Assembly (NCBI GenBank): GCA_963825415.1
Contig: CAWGTD010000013.1
Location: 191,305-255,304 of the forward strand
DNA length: 64,000 bases
Source: BP-464 sp963825415
Lineage (GTDB): Bacteria > Actinomycetota > Thermoleophilia > Solirubrobacterales > Solirubrobacteraceae
Reading direction: 5' to 3'
Shown here one piece after another: positions 1-7,511 of this stretch. Position numbers and translations under genes: made by a program. Every line of letters starts with the position of its first letter. The stretch's first letter is position 1. The notes under the pieces were generated by a model. That model was not told the DNA's origin, made no database searches, and saw nothing but the letters and a program-made list of their open reading frames with translations.

Positions 1-304
1 GCCCGGTGACGTCGAAGTCGACGTGCGAGGCATGCACGACCGGGGCGTCGGTGCGGGTGCCGACGTCGTCGCGGTAGAAGCTGATGTCCAGGTCGCCGAG
101 CGGGACCGGCGCGTCGAGCAGGTCGGCCACCAGCTGGTGGACCCGGGCCGCGAGGACCGCGCCGCGGCGATGGATGCCGACGATCGCGGGAACCGATGCG
201 GAGTCCGCACCGTGCCCCGGGTTGCCCTCGACGATCTCGTGGGCGATGCGCACCAGTGTGCGCCGCATGTCGTCCTGGTCGAGGACGACCTTCTCGTCTG
301 CCAC
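1..304 (-). CDS. pyrR: PyrR, N-terminal part (gene runs off the window edge)
   Basis: Bifunctional pyrimidine-operon regulator and uracil phosphoribosyltransferase. Reading from a GTG at 304, about 100 residues are visible. They include RIAHEIVEGN, then VGIHRRGAVLA, then LDISFYRDDVG, which is the usual order in PyrR before its PRPP loop. The rest of the protein lies beyond base 1. The GTG is supported by the AGGAAGG ribosome-binding sequence at about 311-321. A PyrR-type RNA hairpin just upstream suggests the protein controls its own translation when UMP or UTP is plentiful. A pyr biosynthesis operon probably continues off the left edge. Confidence 0.88.
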   Translation of the reverse strand, partial: MADEKVVLDQDDMRRTLVRIAHEIVEGNPGHGADSASVPAIVGIHRRGAVLAARVHQLVADLLDAPVPLGDLDISFYRDDVGTRTDAPVVHASHVDFDVTG

Positions 305-310
305 GTCTGT

Positions 311-337
311 CCGTCCTTCCTGGCCTCTCGGGACCGG
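311..337 (-). promoter_or_regulatory. PyrR-binding RNA hairpin overlapping the pyrR ribosome-binding site
   Basis: On the minus strand, GGTCCCGAGAGGCC (335-322) matches the known PyrR recognition loop (ARUCCNGNGAGGYU) at nearly every position. The flanking CCGGTCC (337-331) can pair with GGACGG (316-311) with one bulged G. The loop between them holds AGGAA of the Shine-Dalgarno sequence. PyrR binding would therefore hide the ribosome-binding site, the mode known for some actinobacterial pyr leaders, rather than act through a terminator. Confidence 0.75.
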
Positions 338-386
338 GTTAAAGGAGCGATCGGGCGCAGCGTAGCAGCGGGCGCGGCGGGCCGGC

Positions 387-1246
387 TTAGCCCAACTTCG
401 CGTTTTCCGGGACGAACTTGCTGGCGACGAACGTCGCGCCCGCGGGGTCGGCGAGCACGGTCAGCCTCACCCACGGCGCGTCCATCGGAGGCACGAGCAC
501 GTTGCCGCCGAGCCGTTGCGCCGTCTCCGCCGCCGCGTCGGCGTCGTCGACCATGAACGTCACGCTCCAGTGCGGCGGGGTGTCGGGTTGGTCGTCGCCG
601 ATCGGGTTGAGCGTCGCCACGACGTCGGCGAAGCCCCGGTGCGCCGCGCTCCGCCATCTGCTTGCGCAGCCCGGGGGTGTCGCGCTCCAGAAATTCTCCG
701 TAGCCGGGCAGCGTCCACATCTCGCCGGCGCCGCCGAATTCGAGCGTGCCCCAGCCGAAGACCGCGCCGTAGAACGCCTTCGCGCCTTCGACGTCGCGCG
801 TGTTGAGGCCGTTGAAGTTCACCGCACCATGCTGGTTGACCACGCCGGCGCCGATGTTCCGCCCAGCCTGCCAGACGGCGAACATCGCACCCTCGGGATC
901 GGCGAACACCGCCATGCGCCCGGCATCCATGACGTCGAAGGGCTCCGCAAGCGCCCGCCCTCCCGCGTCGCGCACCTTGGCGGCCGCGTCGTCGGCGCTG
1001 TCGACCGCGATGTAGGTGTTCCACACCGCCTGCGGCGGGGCGCCATCGGGCTGCGAGCTGATCGCGGCGGCGTCGCGGCCCCCGATCCGCGCCATGAAGT
1101 ACTTCGCGCTCGACTCCGGCGGCATCACCTGCTCGAGCTCCCATCCGAACAGGCCGCTGTAGAACTCGGCCGGCGGCCTCGGGATCGGGCTGGGTGGTGT
1201 CGACCCAGCAGGGCACGCCGGGCATGTATTCCGTGCGTTCGGGCAT
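387..1246 (-). CDS. Two-domain VOC (glyoxalase-fold) protein, two apparent frameshifts
   Basis: About 285 residues once two single-base indels are removed. It starts at ATG 1246, overlapping the stop of the upstream VOC gene (TGATG). The first VOC module begins PGVPCWVDTTQPDP and continues, after an indel near 1172, with EFYSGLFGWELEQ and FADPEGAMFAVWQ. The second module has AKAFYGAVFGW and ends, after an indel near 638, in VRLTVLADPAGATF. Paired VOC modules of this type are often called hydroxylases or antigens of the CFP30B type. Substrate and metal use cannot be read from the sequence. Confidence 0.75.
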
Positions 1247-1689
1247 CAGGCGTTCTCCTCCGCGTACCGCTGGGCCCGCGCGGCCATCTCCTCGTCGGAG
1301 ACGTCTTCGAAGTGGGTGGCAAGCGACCATTCGTTGCCGAATCGGTCGCGGACCCGGGCCGAGCGGTCGCCGTAGAACTGGTCCGTCGGCTCCTGCACCG
1401 CGGTGGCCCCGGCGTCGAGCGCGCGCTGGAAGGTGGCATCGCAGTCCTCGACGTAGACATGGAGCATCGCCGTCTTCGGCGGGTGCTCGCCGCCCGCGTC
1501 GGCGACCATCACCACGGAGTCGCCGATGGCGGTCTCGGCGTGGCCCACCTTCCCGTCCGGCATGTCCATGCGGGACCGCTCGTCGGCTCCGAAGACGTCG
1601 CGGATGAAGGTCAGGCAATCGGCGGCGCCCTCGACGACGAGGTAGGGCGTCACGCGGGGGTACCCCTCGGGAATCGGCTGCACGGTCAT
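1246..1689 (-). CDS. PhnB-like VOC family protein
   Basis: A 147-residue single-module glyoxalase-fold protein. It has VTPYLVVEGAADCLTFIRDVFG at the N-terminus, a central MLHVYVEDCDATF and RVRDRFGNEWSLATH near the end, as in the PhnB/YdcE-like branch. These proteins are usually of unknown substrate. It is the promoter-proximal gene of a two-gene unit with the two-domain VOC protein, whose ATG overlaps its TGA. The sequence AATAGT lies six bases before the ATG, so the message may be leaderless. Confidence 0.8.
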   Translation of the reverse strand: MTVQPIPEGYPRVTPYLVVEGAADCLTFIRDVFGADERSRMDMPDGKVGHAETAIGDSVVMVADAGGEHPPKTAMLHVYVEDCDATFQRALDAGATAVQEPTDQFYGDRSARVRDRFGNEWSLATHFEDVSDEEMAARAQRYAEENA

Positions 1690-1705
1690 GCGCCGACTAT
1701 TGCAG

Positions 1706-2108
1706 CTAAGGGCAGCCCGACGAGAGCTTGACCTCCCACCAGCCGGCGAGCATCCCTACCAGCCCGAGGCGCGGGCGCACGACGTAGCTGCCGCAGCCCG
1801 GCAGCCCGAGTTCGCGGAGTGCGACGCGCGCGTGCCGGTACGTCGCGGGGTCGGCGAGCATCGCCTCCAGCCGGGCGCGGGCGGCGGCGCTCGGTGCGAG
1901 GTGGGACGGTGGCGGGGCGGGTCAGCAGGTCGTCGCGCACGGCCTCGAGCTCGCCGAGATCGAGCAGGCGCGGGCCGTTGGTGCCAGTCGCCCGCGCGCC
2001 CTGAGCCTCGAGGCGCGCGACCTGGGCGCGCAGGTCTTTCCGCGCACGGCGCTCGTCCGGCTCGACGATGAAATCGACGACGAAGGGGATGTGAAGGGTC
2101 GGGGTCAT
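1706..2108 (-). CDS. Hypothetical protein coupled to the yrbE pair, one apparent frameshift
   Basis: I do not recognise the family. The ATG at 2108 overlaps the TGA of the upstream permease (ATGA). About 133 residues are predicted if one indel near 1895-1905 is corrected. Before the break it has an N-terminal TLHIPFVVDFIVEP strand region and a charged helix (RRARKDLRAQVARLEAQ). After it the reading gives LEAMLADPATYRHARVALRELG and a C-terminal GMLAGWWEVKLSSGCP. No signal peptide or obvious membrane helix is seen. Its position suggests a role with the YrbE transporter, but that is only context. Confidence 0.45.
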
Positions 2109-2881
2109 CCGCCTATGGGTGCTCGCGGGTTGGCGCCCCAGAACACCTGCGTCCCGAGCATGCCGATCAGATGGATCAGGACGAGGTTGAGCACCATCGA
2201 CTTCGCGGTTGCGGTGCCGACGCCCACCGGACCACCCGAGGCGTGGTAGCCGTAGTAGCAGCCGACGAGCACGATCGCGGTCGCCATGACCATGCCCTTG
2301 ATGACGCTGTAGAGCAGGTCGGGTGGGTTCTGGAACATCCAGAAGATCAGGAAGAACCCGCCGCTGGAGACCTCGCCGATCTGTACGACGACCGCGAGGT
2401 AGCTGGCGAAGAACCCGGCGCCGACGGCCGCGATGTAGAGGAACGGCAGCACCATCCATGCCCCGAGCAGCCGCGTGGCGCAGAGGAACAGGACCGAGTC
2501 GATGCCCATGACCTCGAGGGCGTCGATCTCGTCCGAGATGCGCATCGAGCCGAGCTCGGCGACGAGGCCGGTGCCGACCTTGGCGGCCATCATGTAGCCG
2601 AAGACGTAGGGCACCAGCTCGCGCAGGTCGCACCAGGCCGAGAAGACACCCGAGTACGCCGGCGCCCCCGTCGAGCGGGAGAAGTAGGCGCCCTCGATGC
2701 CGCACTGCAGGCCGATGATGAACACCAGGCCCCAGATCACCAGCGTCGAGGAGATGATCAGGATCCCCGACTGGCGCAGGGTCTCGCCGAAGAACTTCAA
2801 GACGCGCCCGGAGAAGACCTGGCCCATGACGCGCGCCGAGAAGCTGCCGAGGTGCCCGGTGGCTTCGATCCAACCGCTCAT
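2105..2881 (-). CDS. MlaE/YrbE-family permease, second subunit
   Basis: A 258-residue membrane protein of the MlaE permease family, which forms the core of MCE-type lipid ABC transporters. Hydrophobic segments include ILIISSTLVIWGLVFIIGLQ, a central MVLPFLYIAAVGAGFFASYL and a C-terminal VLNLVLIHLIGMLG. The family motif region is ELGSMRISDEIDALEVMGID, the coupling helix that meets the ATPase. The start overlaps the stop of the first permease (ATGA at 2878-2881). No MCE substrate-binding genes or ATPase follow, unlike mycobacterial yrbEAB-mce operons. Confidence 0.88.
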   Translation of the reverse strand: MSGWIEATGHLGSFSARVMGQVFSGRVLKFFGETLRQSGILIISSTLVIWGLVFIIGLQCGIEGAYFSRSTGAPAYSGVFSAWCDLRELVPYVFGYMMAAKVGTGLVAELGSMRISDEIDALEVMGIDSVLFLCATRLLGAWMVLPFLYIAAVGAGFFASYLAVVVQIGEVSSGGFFLIFWMFQNPPDLLYSVIKGMVMATAIVLVGCYYGYHASGGPVGVGTATAKSMVLNLVLIHLIGMLGTQVFWGANPRAPIGG

Positions 2882-3684
2882 CGGATGACCTGGATCTCGG
2901 GGTGGGTGGCGAGCAGCGTCTGGGTGAAGACGTAGTTGAACGCGAAGACGCCCAGGAAGGCGATCACGACCGCCTGGTTGACGGCTCTACCGACCCCTTC
3001 GGCACCACCACTGGCGGTCATGCCCTTGTAGCAGCAGACGATCGCGATGATCGCTCCGAACAAGGTGGTTTTCAGGACCGACCCCCAAAGGTCCGTGGTG
3101 GAGGCGTTGGTGAAGAAGGTCGCCCAGAACGGCCCCAGCGGCGCGCCGTTGACCAACGTGGCGACGACGCCGCCGAAGATCCCGAACAACAGCGCGTAGA
3201 TGTCAAACAGCCCCGTGACGAGCATCAGCGCCAAAAAGCGCGGGACGACGAGGTTCTTGACCGGATCGACGCCGAGCACCTGCAAGGCGTCGAGCTCCTC
3301 GCGAATCTTCCGCGCGCCCAGGTCGGCCGTGATCGCCGTGCCCGCCACGCCGGCGAGCACGATCGCGTCGACGAACGGCGCGAACTCACGAATCGACGCC
3401 AACACGAAGAAACCACCGAGCCGGTCAAGCGCACCGAACAACACCAGGAAGTTCGCCGCCTGAAGGCCCGGCGCGCCGTAACCGAACGCGACAGTCGAGA
3501 CGAGCAGCGGAAACCAACACAACCGCAGCGCAAACAGGAACTGACTGACGAACTCCCCGCCATACGGATACGGCGGACGGATCGCCGACACGATCGTCTT
3601 GCCCGTCAAGATCATCATGTCCCCGACCTCTTCCAGGAGGTTCTTCGTCGGGAGGAATGCTCTGTCGGCGACGGTGCGGACCAT
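2878..3684 (-). CDS. MlaE/YrbE-family permease, first subunit
   Basis: A 268-residue MlaE-family permease. It has the coupling-helix motif DLGARKIREELDALQVLGVDP (split here for length: DLGARKIREELDALQ then VLGVDP), several hydrophobic helices (AIVLAGVAGTAI, YALLFGIFGGVVATL, VIAFLGVFAFNYVF) and GEFVSQFLFALR near the N-terminus. It is the first gene of a unit with the second permease and a small unknown gene. Its 5' end faces a GntR regulator across an 84-base gap carrying a perfect inverted repeat, so that regulator may control lipid transport here. Confidence 0.88.
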   Translation of the reverse strand: MVRTVADRAFLPTKNLLEEVGDMMILTGKTIVSAIRPPYPYGGEFVSQFLFALRLCWFPLLVSTVAFGYGAPGLQAANFLVLFGALDRLGGFFVLASIREFAPFVDAIVLAGVAGTAITADLGARKIREELDALQVLGVDPVKNLVVPRFLALMLVTGLFDIYALLFGIFGGVVATLVNGAPLGPFWATFFTNASTTDLWGSVLKTTLFGAIIAIVCCYKGMTASGGAEGVGRAVNQAVVIAFLGVFAFNYVFTQTLLATHPEIQVIR

Positions 3685-3713
3685 GGCGGCAACCAGTACT
3701 GATCCAGCACGCT

Positions 3714-3732
3714 AGCACACTTACTGTGTGCT
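3714..3732. promoter_or_regulatory. Perfect inverted repeat between gntR and yrbE, candidate operator
   Basis: AGCACAC-TTACT-GTGTGCT is a 7-base perfect inverted repeat with a 5-base spacer in the divergent intergenic region. The heptamer CAGTACT also occurs twice around it, at 3694-3700 and 3737-3743, 43 bases apart, or about four helical turns. A TACCCT hexamer at 3753-3758, ten bases before the gntR ATG, is a plausible -10 element. Binding by the neighbouring GntR protein is inferred. Confidence 0.5.
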
Positions 3733-3768
3733 GTGACAGTACTCTGGTCCTGTACCCTGTTTGCAGGC

Positions 3769-4503
3769 ATGGAGGCCCCATTTGGCATCGAGTTGGACCG
3801 CTCCGCCGAGGTCCCCGTCGGCGTCCAGCTCGCGTGGGCGTTGCGCGCCCGTGTGCTGGCGGGCGAGTTGGGCTCGGGCGCCCGCCTACCCGGGGTGCGC
3901 GAGCTCGCCGCCGCGATCGGCGTCAACGCCAACACCGTCCGCGCCGTCTACGCCCGGCTGGAGGCCGAGGGCCTCGTCCGCGCCGAGCACGGTCGCGGGA
4001 CGTTCGTCAGCGCCGTCGTTCCCGCCGACGGCCAGCTCGCGCTCGTGACCCGGCGGGCGCTCGACGATGCCCGGGCGGCCGGCATCGACCCGCGCGAGGT
4101 CGCCGCCGCGATGTACACCGGGGTCACCCCGCCCGCAGCGCTCCCGGACGAACCCGAGCCCGCCGAACCGGCGGCACGCCGGCGGCGCCTGCGGGCCGAG
4201 ATCGCGATGCTCGAGCGCGAGCTCGCCGACGAACGGCTTCTCAAGACGCTTGGCGCCTGGCGCGAGGATCCCTCGGTCGACGCTCCCCGCTCGCCGGGCG
4301 CCCGGATCCTGGGCGAGACCGAACTGCGCGCGCAGCGCGACGAGCTGGCGTCGCAGCTCGATCTGCTGCGAACGATGCCGCCGCCGCTGGAAGAAGCTCC
4401 CGCCGAGCAACGCCCGCGCACCGTCGACGTATCGACGTCGTCGCGCTCGGCGACGCGGCCGGGCCGGCCGGTGCGCTGGACGATCTCCTTCGGCGGTACC
4501 TAG
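3769..4503 (+). CDS. GntR-family regulator with long coiled-coil C-terminal extension
   Basis: 244 residues from ATG 3769. Residues 1-80 form a classic winged helix of the GntR type (LPGVRELAAAIGVNANTVRAVY, then EAEGLVRAEHGRGTFV). This resembles the small YtrA-like regulators that usually end near 125 residues. Here about 110 further residues follow, with two charged helical stretches (RRRRLRAEIAMLERELADER and ELRAQRDELASQLDLLR) that could form a coiled coil. No FadR, HutC or aminotransferase effector domain is seen. The stop TAG at 4501-4503 shares CTAG with the inferred rnz stop. Confidence 0.8.
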   Translation: MEAPFGIELDRSAEVPVGVQLAWALRARVLAGELGSGARLPGVRELAAAIGVNANTVRAVYARLEAEGLVRAEHGRGTFVSAVVPADGQLALVTRRALDDARAAGIDPREVAAAMYTGVTPPAALPDEPEPAEPAARRRRLRAEIAMLERELADERLLKTLGAWREDPSVDAPRSPGARILGETELRAQRDELASQLDLLRTMPPPLEEAPAEQRPRTVDVSTSSRSATRPGRPVRWTISFGGT

Positions 4504-5469
4504 CCCGGCGCGGCTTCGGGCGGCGCTGCCACCGGGACCGGTGGAGTCCCAGCGCACCAGCTCGGGCTCGCCCTTCTCGGCGAACGGCACCTCGATCGTG
4601 TCGAAGTCGCGTGGCACGACCGTGTTCTCGAACACCGCGCGCGCCTCGTCGCGGATCTCGCCGCCCGCGTAACGGCTGGAGAGGTGGGTCAGGGCAAGCA
4701 GGCCGACCTCGGCGTCGCGGGCCAGCTCGGCCGCCTGGCGCGCGGTCGAGTGGCGGGTCTGCCGGGCGCGCTCGGCTTCCTCGTCGGCGAACGTCGCCTC
4801 GTGGACGAGCACGTCGGCCTGGTATGCGGCGATGCGCAGGGATTCGCACGGCGCCGTGTCGCCCGACAGGACAAGCTTGCGCCCGGGGCGCTCGGGGCCC
4901 ATGACCCGGTCGGGCTCGACGCCGGCGACCGTCTCGCCACGCTGGATGCGGCCGAAGTCCGGGCCGGGCGTAACGCCCAGCTCCTCGGCCAGCTCGGCGT
5001 CGAAGCGGCCCGGGCGCGGGTCCTCGACGATCGCGTAGCCGACGGCGCCGTGGCCGCGGTGATCGACCGGGAACGGGGCGATGTACCAGTCGTCGAAGCG
5101 AACGGTCTCCCCCTGCTGAAGCTCGCGGATCTCGAACGGGTAGGAGAGCCGGCCGTAGACGAAGCGGACGGCTTCGAGCAGCCGCGTGGTGCCGGGCGGG
5201 CCGAGCACCACCAGCGGGCGGGCGCGGTCGCGCAGCTCGAACGACTTCAGCATCCCGGGCAGGCCGAGCCAGTGGTCGGCGTGGAAGTGGGTCAGGAAGA
5301 CGTGCGAGACGTCGCTGAGCCCGACGCTGCGCACGAGCTGGCGCTGCGTGCCCTCGCCGCAGTCGAACAGCACGTGGTCGCCGCCACGGCGAAGCAGGAC
5401 GGCGGGCAGGCCGCGCCGAGCCGAGGGCACCGAGCCGGCCGTGCCGGCGAAGAACAGCGAGAGGTCCAC
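4500..5469 (-). CDS. rnz: Ribonuclease Z, C-terminus probably frameshifted
   Basis: tRNA 3'-processing endonuclease of the metallo-beta-lactamase fold. It begins MDLSLFFAGTAGSVPS from a GTG at 5469, with the metal site LTHFHADHWLGLPG. Further ligands lie in FPVDHRG, LVLSGDTAPC and LTHLSSRY. The frame as it stands stays open until 3886, but everything beyond about 4530 is antisense to gntR and lacks RNase Z character. A one-base shift there gives a stop at 4500-4502 and about 322 residues, a normal family length, so that end is preferred. Confidence 0.82.
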
Positions 5470-5502
5470 GTTCTATCCGGCGCGAGGGTAACGCTGCCCT
5501 AC

Positions 5503-5913
5503 ATGCTCAAGGACTTCAGGCAGTTCATCCTGCGTGGCAGCCTCGTCGATCTCGCCGTCGCCGTGGTAATCGGCGCGGCCTTCGGCGCCGTGATCGCGGC
5601 GCTCGTGAAGGACATCATCACGCCCGTGATCGCCGCGATCGGCGGCGAGCCGGACTTCTCGAACCTGAAGTTCACGATCAACGGCTCGCAGTTCCTCTAC
5701 GGCGACTTCATCAACGCGATCATCACGTTCCTGATCATCGCCGCGGCCGTGTTCTTCCTCGTGATCCGGCCGGTCAACGCGCTGATGGCGCGCATGCGCC
5801 CCGAGACCGCGGTCGACGCCGAGACCCGCGCCTGCCCGGAGTGCCTGAGCGACATCCCGGTGGGCGCGCGGCGGTGCGCGTTCTGCACCGCGCAGGTGGG
5901 CGCGACGGGCTAG
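5503..5913 (+). CDS. mscL: Large-conductance mechanosensitive channel with zinc-ribbon tail
   Basis: 136 residues. It opens with MLKDFRQFILRGSLVDLAVA, the typical MscL amphipathic N-terminus and pore helix TM1. A periplasmic loop follows (LKFTINGSQFLYGDFIN), then TM2 (AIITFLIIAAAVFFLVI). The C-terminus adds CPECLSDIPVGARRCAFC, a four-cysteine ribbon absent from E. coli MscL but seen in some actinobacterial homologues. It is a pressure-relief valve in the cell membrane. It is divergent from rnz across 33 bases and converges with the next gene at a shared CTAG. Confidence 0.93.
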   Translation: MLKDFRQFILRGSLVDLAVAVVIGAAFGAVIAALVKDIITPVIAAIGGEPDFSNLKFTINGSQFLYGDFINAIITFLIIAAAVFFLVIRPVNALMARMRPETAVDAETRACPECLSDIPVGARRCAFCTAQVGATG

Positions 5914-6359
5914 GAGTCCGCCGGGGACGCCACGAAGACCGGGATCGTCCGCTCGGTCTTCTCCTGGTACTCGGCGTAGGTGGGGAATGCCTCGACGGCG
6001 CGCTCCCACCACACGTCGCGCTCCTCGCCCTGCACCTCCCGCGCCACGAAGTCGTGCGGCTCCGGGCCGTCCTGGATCATCAGCGCGGTCGGGTCGGCGA
6101 GCAGATGGTGGTACCAGCTCGGGTTCTTCGGAGCGCCCCCGATCGAGGCGACGAGCGCGTACTCGCCCTCGTGCTCCACTCGCATCAGCCCGAACTTGCG
6201 GAGCTTCCCGCTCTTGTTCCCGCGGGTCGTGACGATCACGATCGGGAGGCCGGTGTCCCGCAGCGTGTTCGCGCGTTCGCCGTTGCTGGCCTCGTACTCC
6301 TCGACCTGCTCGCGTACCCAGTCCCAGGGACTCGGCTCGTATTCACCTGTGAGCGGCAT
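5910..6359 (-). CDS. Deazaflavin (F420)-dependent nitroreductase-family protein
   Basis: 149 residues of the Ddn family, split-barrel proteins that bind F420H2. Diagnostic stretches are PIVIVTTRGNKSGKLRKFGLMRVE, read here as PIVIVTTRGNKSGKLRK followed by FGLMRVE, then YALVASIGGAPKNPSWYHHL and PTYAEYQEKTERTIPVFV. In the family these catalyse reductions with F420, but the substrate here is unknown. The stop TAG (5912-5910) lies inside the CTAG that also ends mscL. Confidence 0.87.
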   Translation of the reverse strand: MPLTGEYEPSPWDWVREQVEEYEASNGERANTLRDTGLPIVIVTTRGNKSGKLRKFGLMRVEHEGEYALVASIGGAPKNPSWYHHLLADPTALMIQDGPEPHDFVAREVQGEERDVWWERAVEAFPTYAEYQEKTERTIPVFVASPADS

Positions 6360-6379
6360 TGATCTCCCAGTGGCATTAG

Positions 6380-6451
6380 CGCGCCCGGCAGGATTCGAAC
6401 CTGCGGCTTCCGTTCCGGAAGGCGGCGCTCTATCCACTGAGCTACGGGCGC
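6380..6451 (-). tRNA. tRNA-Arg (anticodon CCG), anticodon stem apparently damaged
   Basis: The minus strand folds as a tRNA. The acceptor is GCGCCCG/CGGGCGC, the D arm GCTC..GAGC, the T arm GCAGG-TTCGAAT-CCTGC and the discriminator G at 6380. The anticodon loop reads TTCCGGA, giving anticodon CCG (Arg) with U33 and a purine at 37. The 5' anticodon arm CCGCC does not pair with the following ACGGA. Inserting one G gives AGCGG, restoring four of five pairs. A missing base near 6412-6416 is likely, in line with other indels nearby. Confidence 0.8.
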
Positions 6452-6483
6452 TGGGAGACGGAAGGCTAGTCGAAACCCAAGGT

Positions 6484-6499
6484 ACGAACACGTGTTCGT
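6484..6499. promoter_or_regulatory. LexA (SOS) box
   Basis: ACGAACACGTGTTCGT is a perfect 16-base palindrome containing CGAAC-N4-GTTCG, the LexA box of actinobacteria and Bacillus. It lies 26 bases upstream of the GTG start of the PD-(D/E)XK gene, a normal operator position. LexA binding is inferred from the motif. Confidence 0.7.
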
Positions 6500-6525
6500 C
6501 CGACGCTCTCCGTACGGTTGAGAAC

Positions 6526-6974
6526 GTGAGCACGATCGTTCGGGGAAACGCGGCGGAGGCGGCAGTGCTCGCCGCATTCGTGGCGCTGACCTGGGCGTCA
6601 TGCTGCCGTTCGGCGGCGGCTGGTCGTTCGATCTGGCTGTCGTGCTCCCCGACCAGCGTGTCCTGCGGGTTCAGGTGAAGTCGAGTCGGATCCGCGGCGG
6701 GTGTGTCCGATTCAACACTTGCAGCACGGACCATGGCCGCGGTCGGTTGAGCTATGTCGGGCGCGCTGACCTCATGGCTGTCTACTCGCCGGAACTCAAG
6801 CACGTCTTCATCGTCCCAGTAAAGGCTTGCGCGAACTTCGTTGGCAACCTCAGGCTGGGACCCAGCTGCGAACAACCAGGTCCAGCGGAGTTCGCTTCGC
6901 CGTGGACTACACGCTTCGAAGCCTGGCTCGCTTCGCTCTCGATCGACGCCGAGCAACCACTCCAAGCTGCCTGA
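6526..6974 (+). CDS. PD-(D/E)XK endonuclease-like protein, one apparent frameshift
   Basis: About 149 residues from GTG 6526 if one base missing near 6588 is restored. The N-terminus reads VSTIVRGNAAEAAVLAAFVAL. After the break come MLPFGGGWSFDLAVVLP, RVLRVQVKSSR and VGRADLMAVYSPE. The pattern of Asp (FDLAVV), then QVK, fits a PD-(D/E)XK nuclease core, and the layout resembles the small group I intron-associated PD-(D/E)XK family. It looks less GC-rich than its neighbours by eye, lies beside a tRNA and sits under a LexA box. All three suit a mobile or DNA-damage-induced nuclease. Confidence 0.65.
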
Positions 6975-6982
6975 CGTCTCTG

Positions 6983-7405
6983 CTACTCCGGGTCGGGGCG
7001 GCGACGGGCCTGTTTCTTGGCCGCGTTGCGGCGCTTGGACTCGAGGCGGCGGGCGCGGGCGGCGGCGCCCGGAGTGGTCGGGCGGCGCGGGCGGTGGACG
7101 TGAAGCGCCGAGGCGAGCCGGTCGCGCAGGCGGCGCAGCGCGAGCTCGCGGTTGCGGGCCTGGCTGCGGGCGTCCTGGGCCACTGCGACGACGCGGGGAC
7201 CGCAGCGGGCCTGGACCCGGGTCTTCTGCTCGGGCGTCAGCGAGGACGAGGCGGCGACGTCGAAGACCGCCTCGATCCGCGACGCGGTGACGTTGGCGTG
7301 CTGGCCGCCGGGCCCGGAGGAGCGGCTCGCGCGCAGCTCGATCTCCGCGAGCGGGATCGCGACCGAACGCGTGATGACCAGTGGGTCCTCGATCGTCACG
7401 GACAC
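6983..7405 (-). CDS. arfB: Peptidyl-tRNA hydrolase ArfB-type ribosome-rescue factor
   Basis: About 140 residues. The release-factor catalytic motif is RSSGPGGQHANVTASRIEA, whose GGQ hydrolyses peptidyl-tRNA on stalled ribosomes. It is preceded by IPLAEIELRA, as in ArfB/YaeJ. The C-terminus is a basic tail (ARARRLESKRRNAAKKQARR) that in ArfB enters the empty mRNA channel. GTG 7405 is chosen. GTG 7399 is also possible and has a better-spaced GAGG. A stop-codon-recognition domain is absent, so it is not a normal release factor. Confidence 0.9.
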   Translation of the reverse strand: MSVTIEDPLVITRSVAIPLAEIELRASRSSGPGGQHANVTASRIEAVFDVAASSSLTPEQKTRVQARCGPRVVAVAQDARSQARNRELALRRLRDRLASALHVHRPRRPTTPGAAARARRLESKRRNAAKKQARRRPDPE

Positions 7406-7511
7406 ATCCTCGCAACGCAACGGGCGGCGACACGTTTGAGCAGGTGCGCGAGCGCCGGCCCCTCGGAGCTGCTCTCCATCACCCCCGAGGGGTCGCCTCG
7501 CGTCGAATCGC

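Noticed and set aside
3886..4499. Extension of RNase Z by about 200 residues
   Set aside because: Entirely antisense to gntR, no RNase Z-like sequence, and a one-base shift gives a normal end sharing CTAG with gntR.
6380..6974. A group I intron near the tRNA and PD-(D/E)XK gene
   Set aside because: The nuclease family can be intron-linked, but no intron core segments or interrupted exon are visible. The tRNA is at most one base short.
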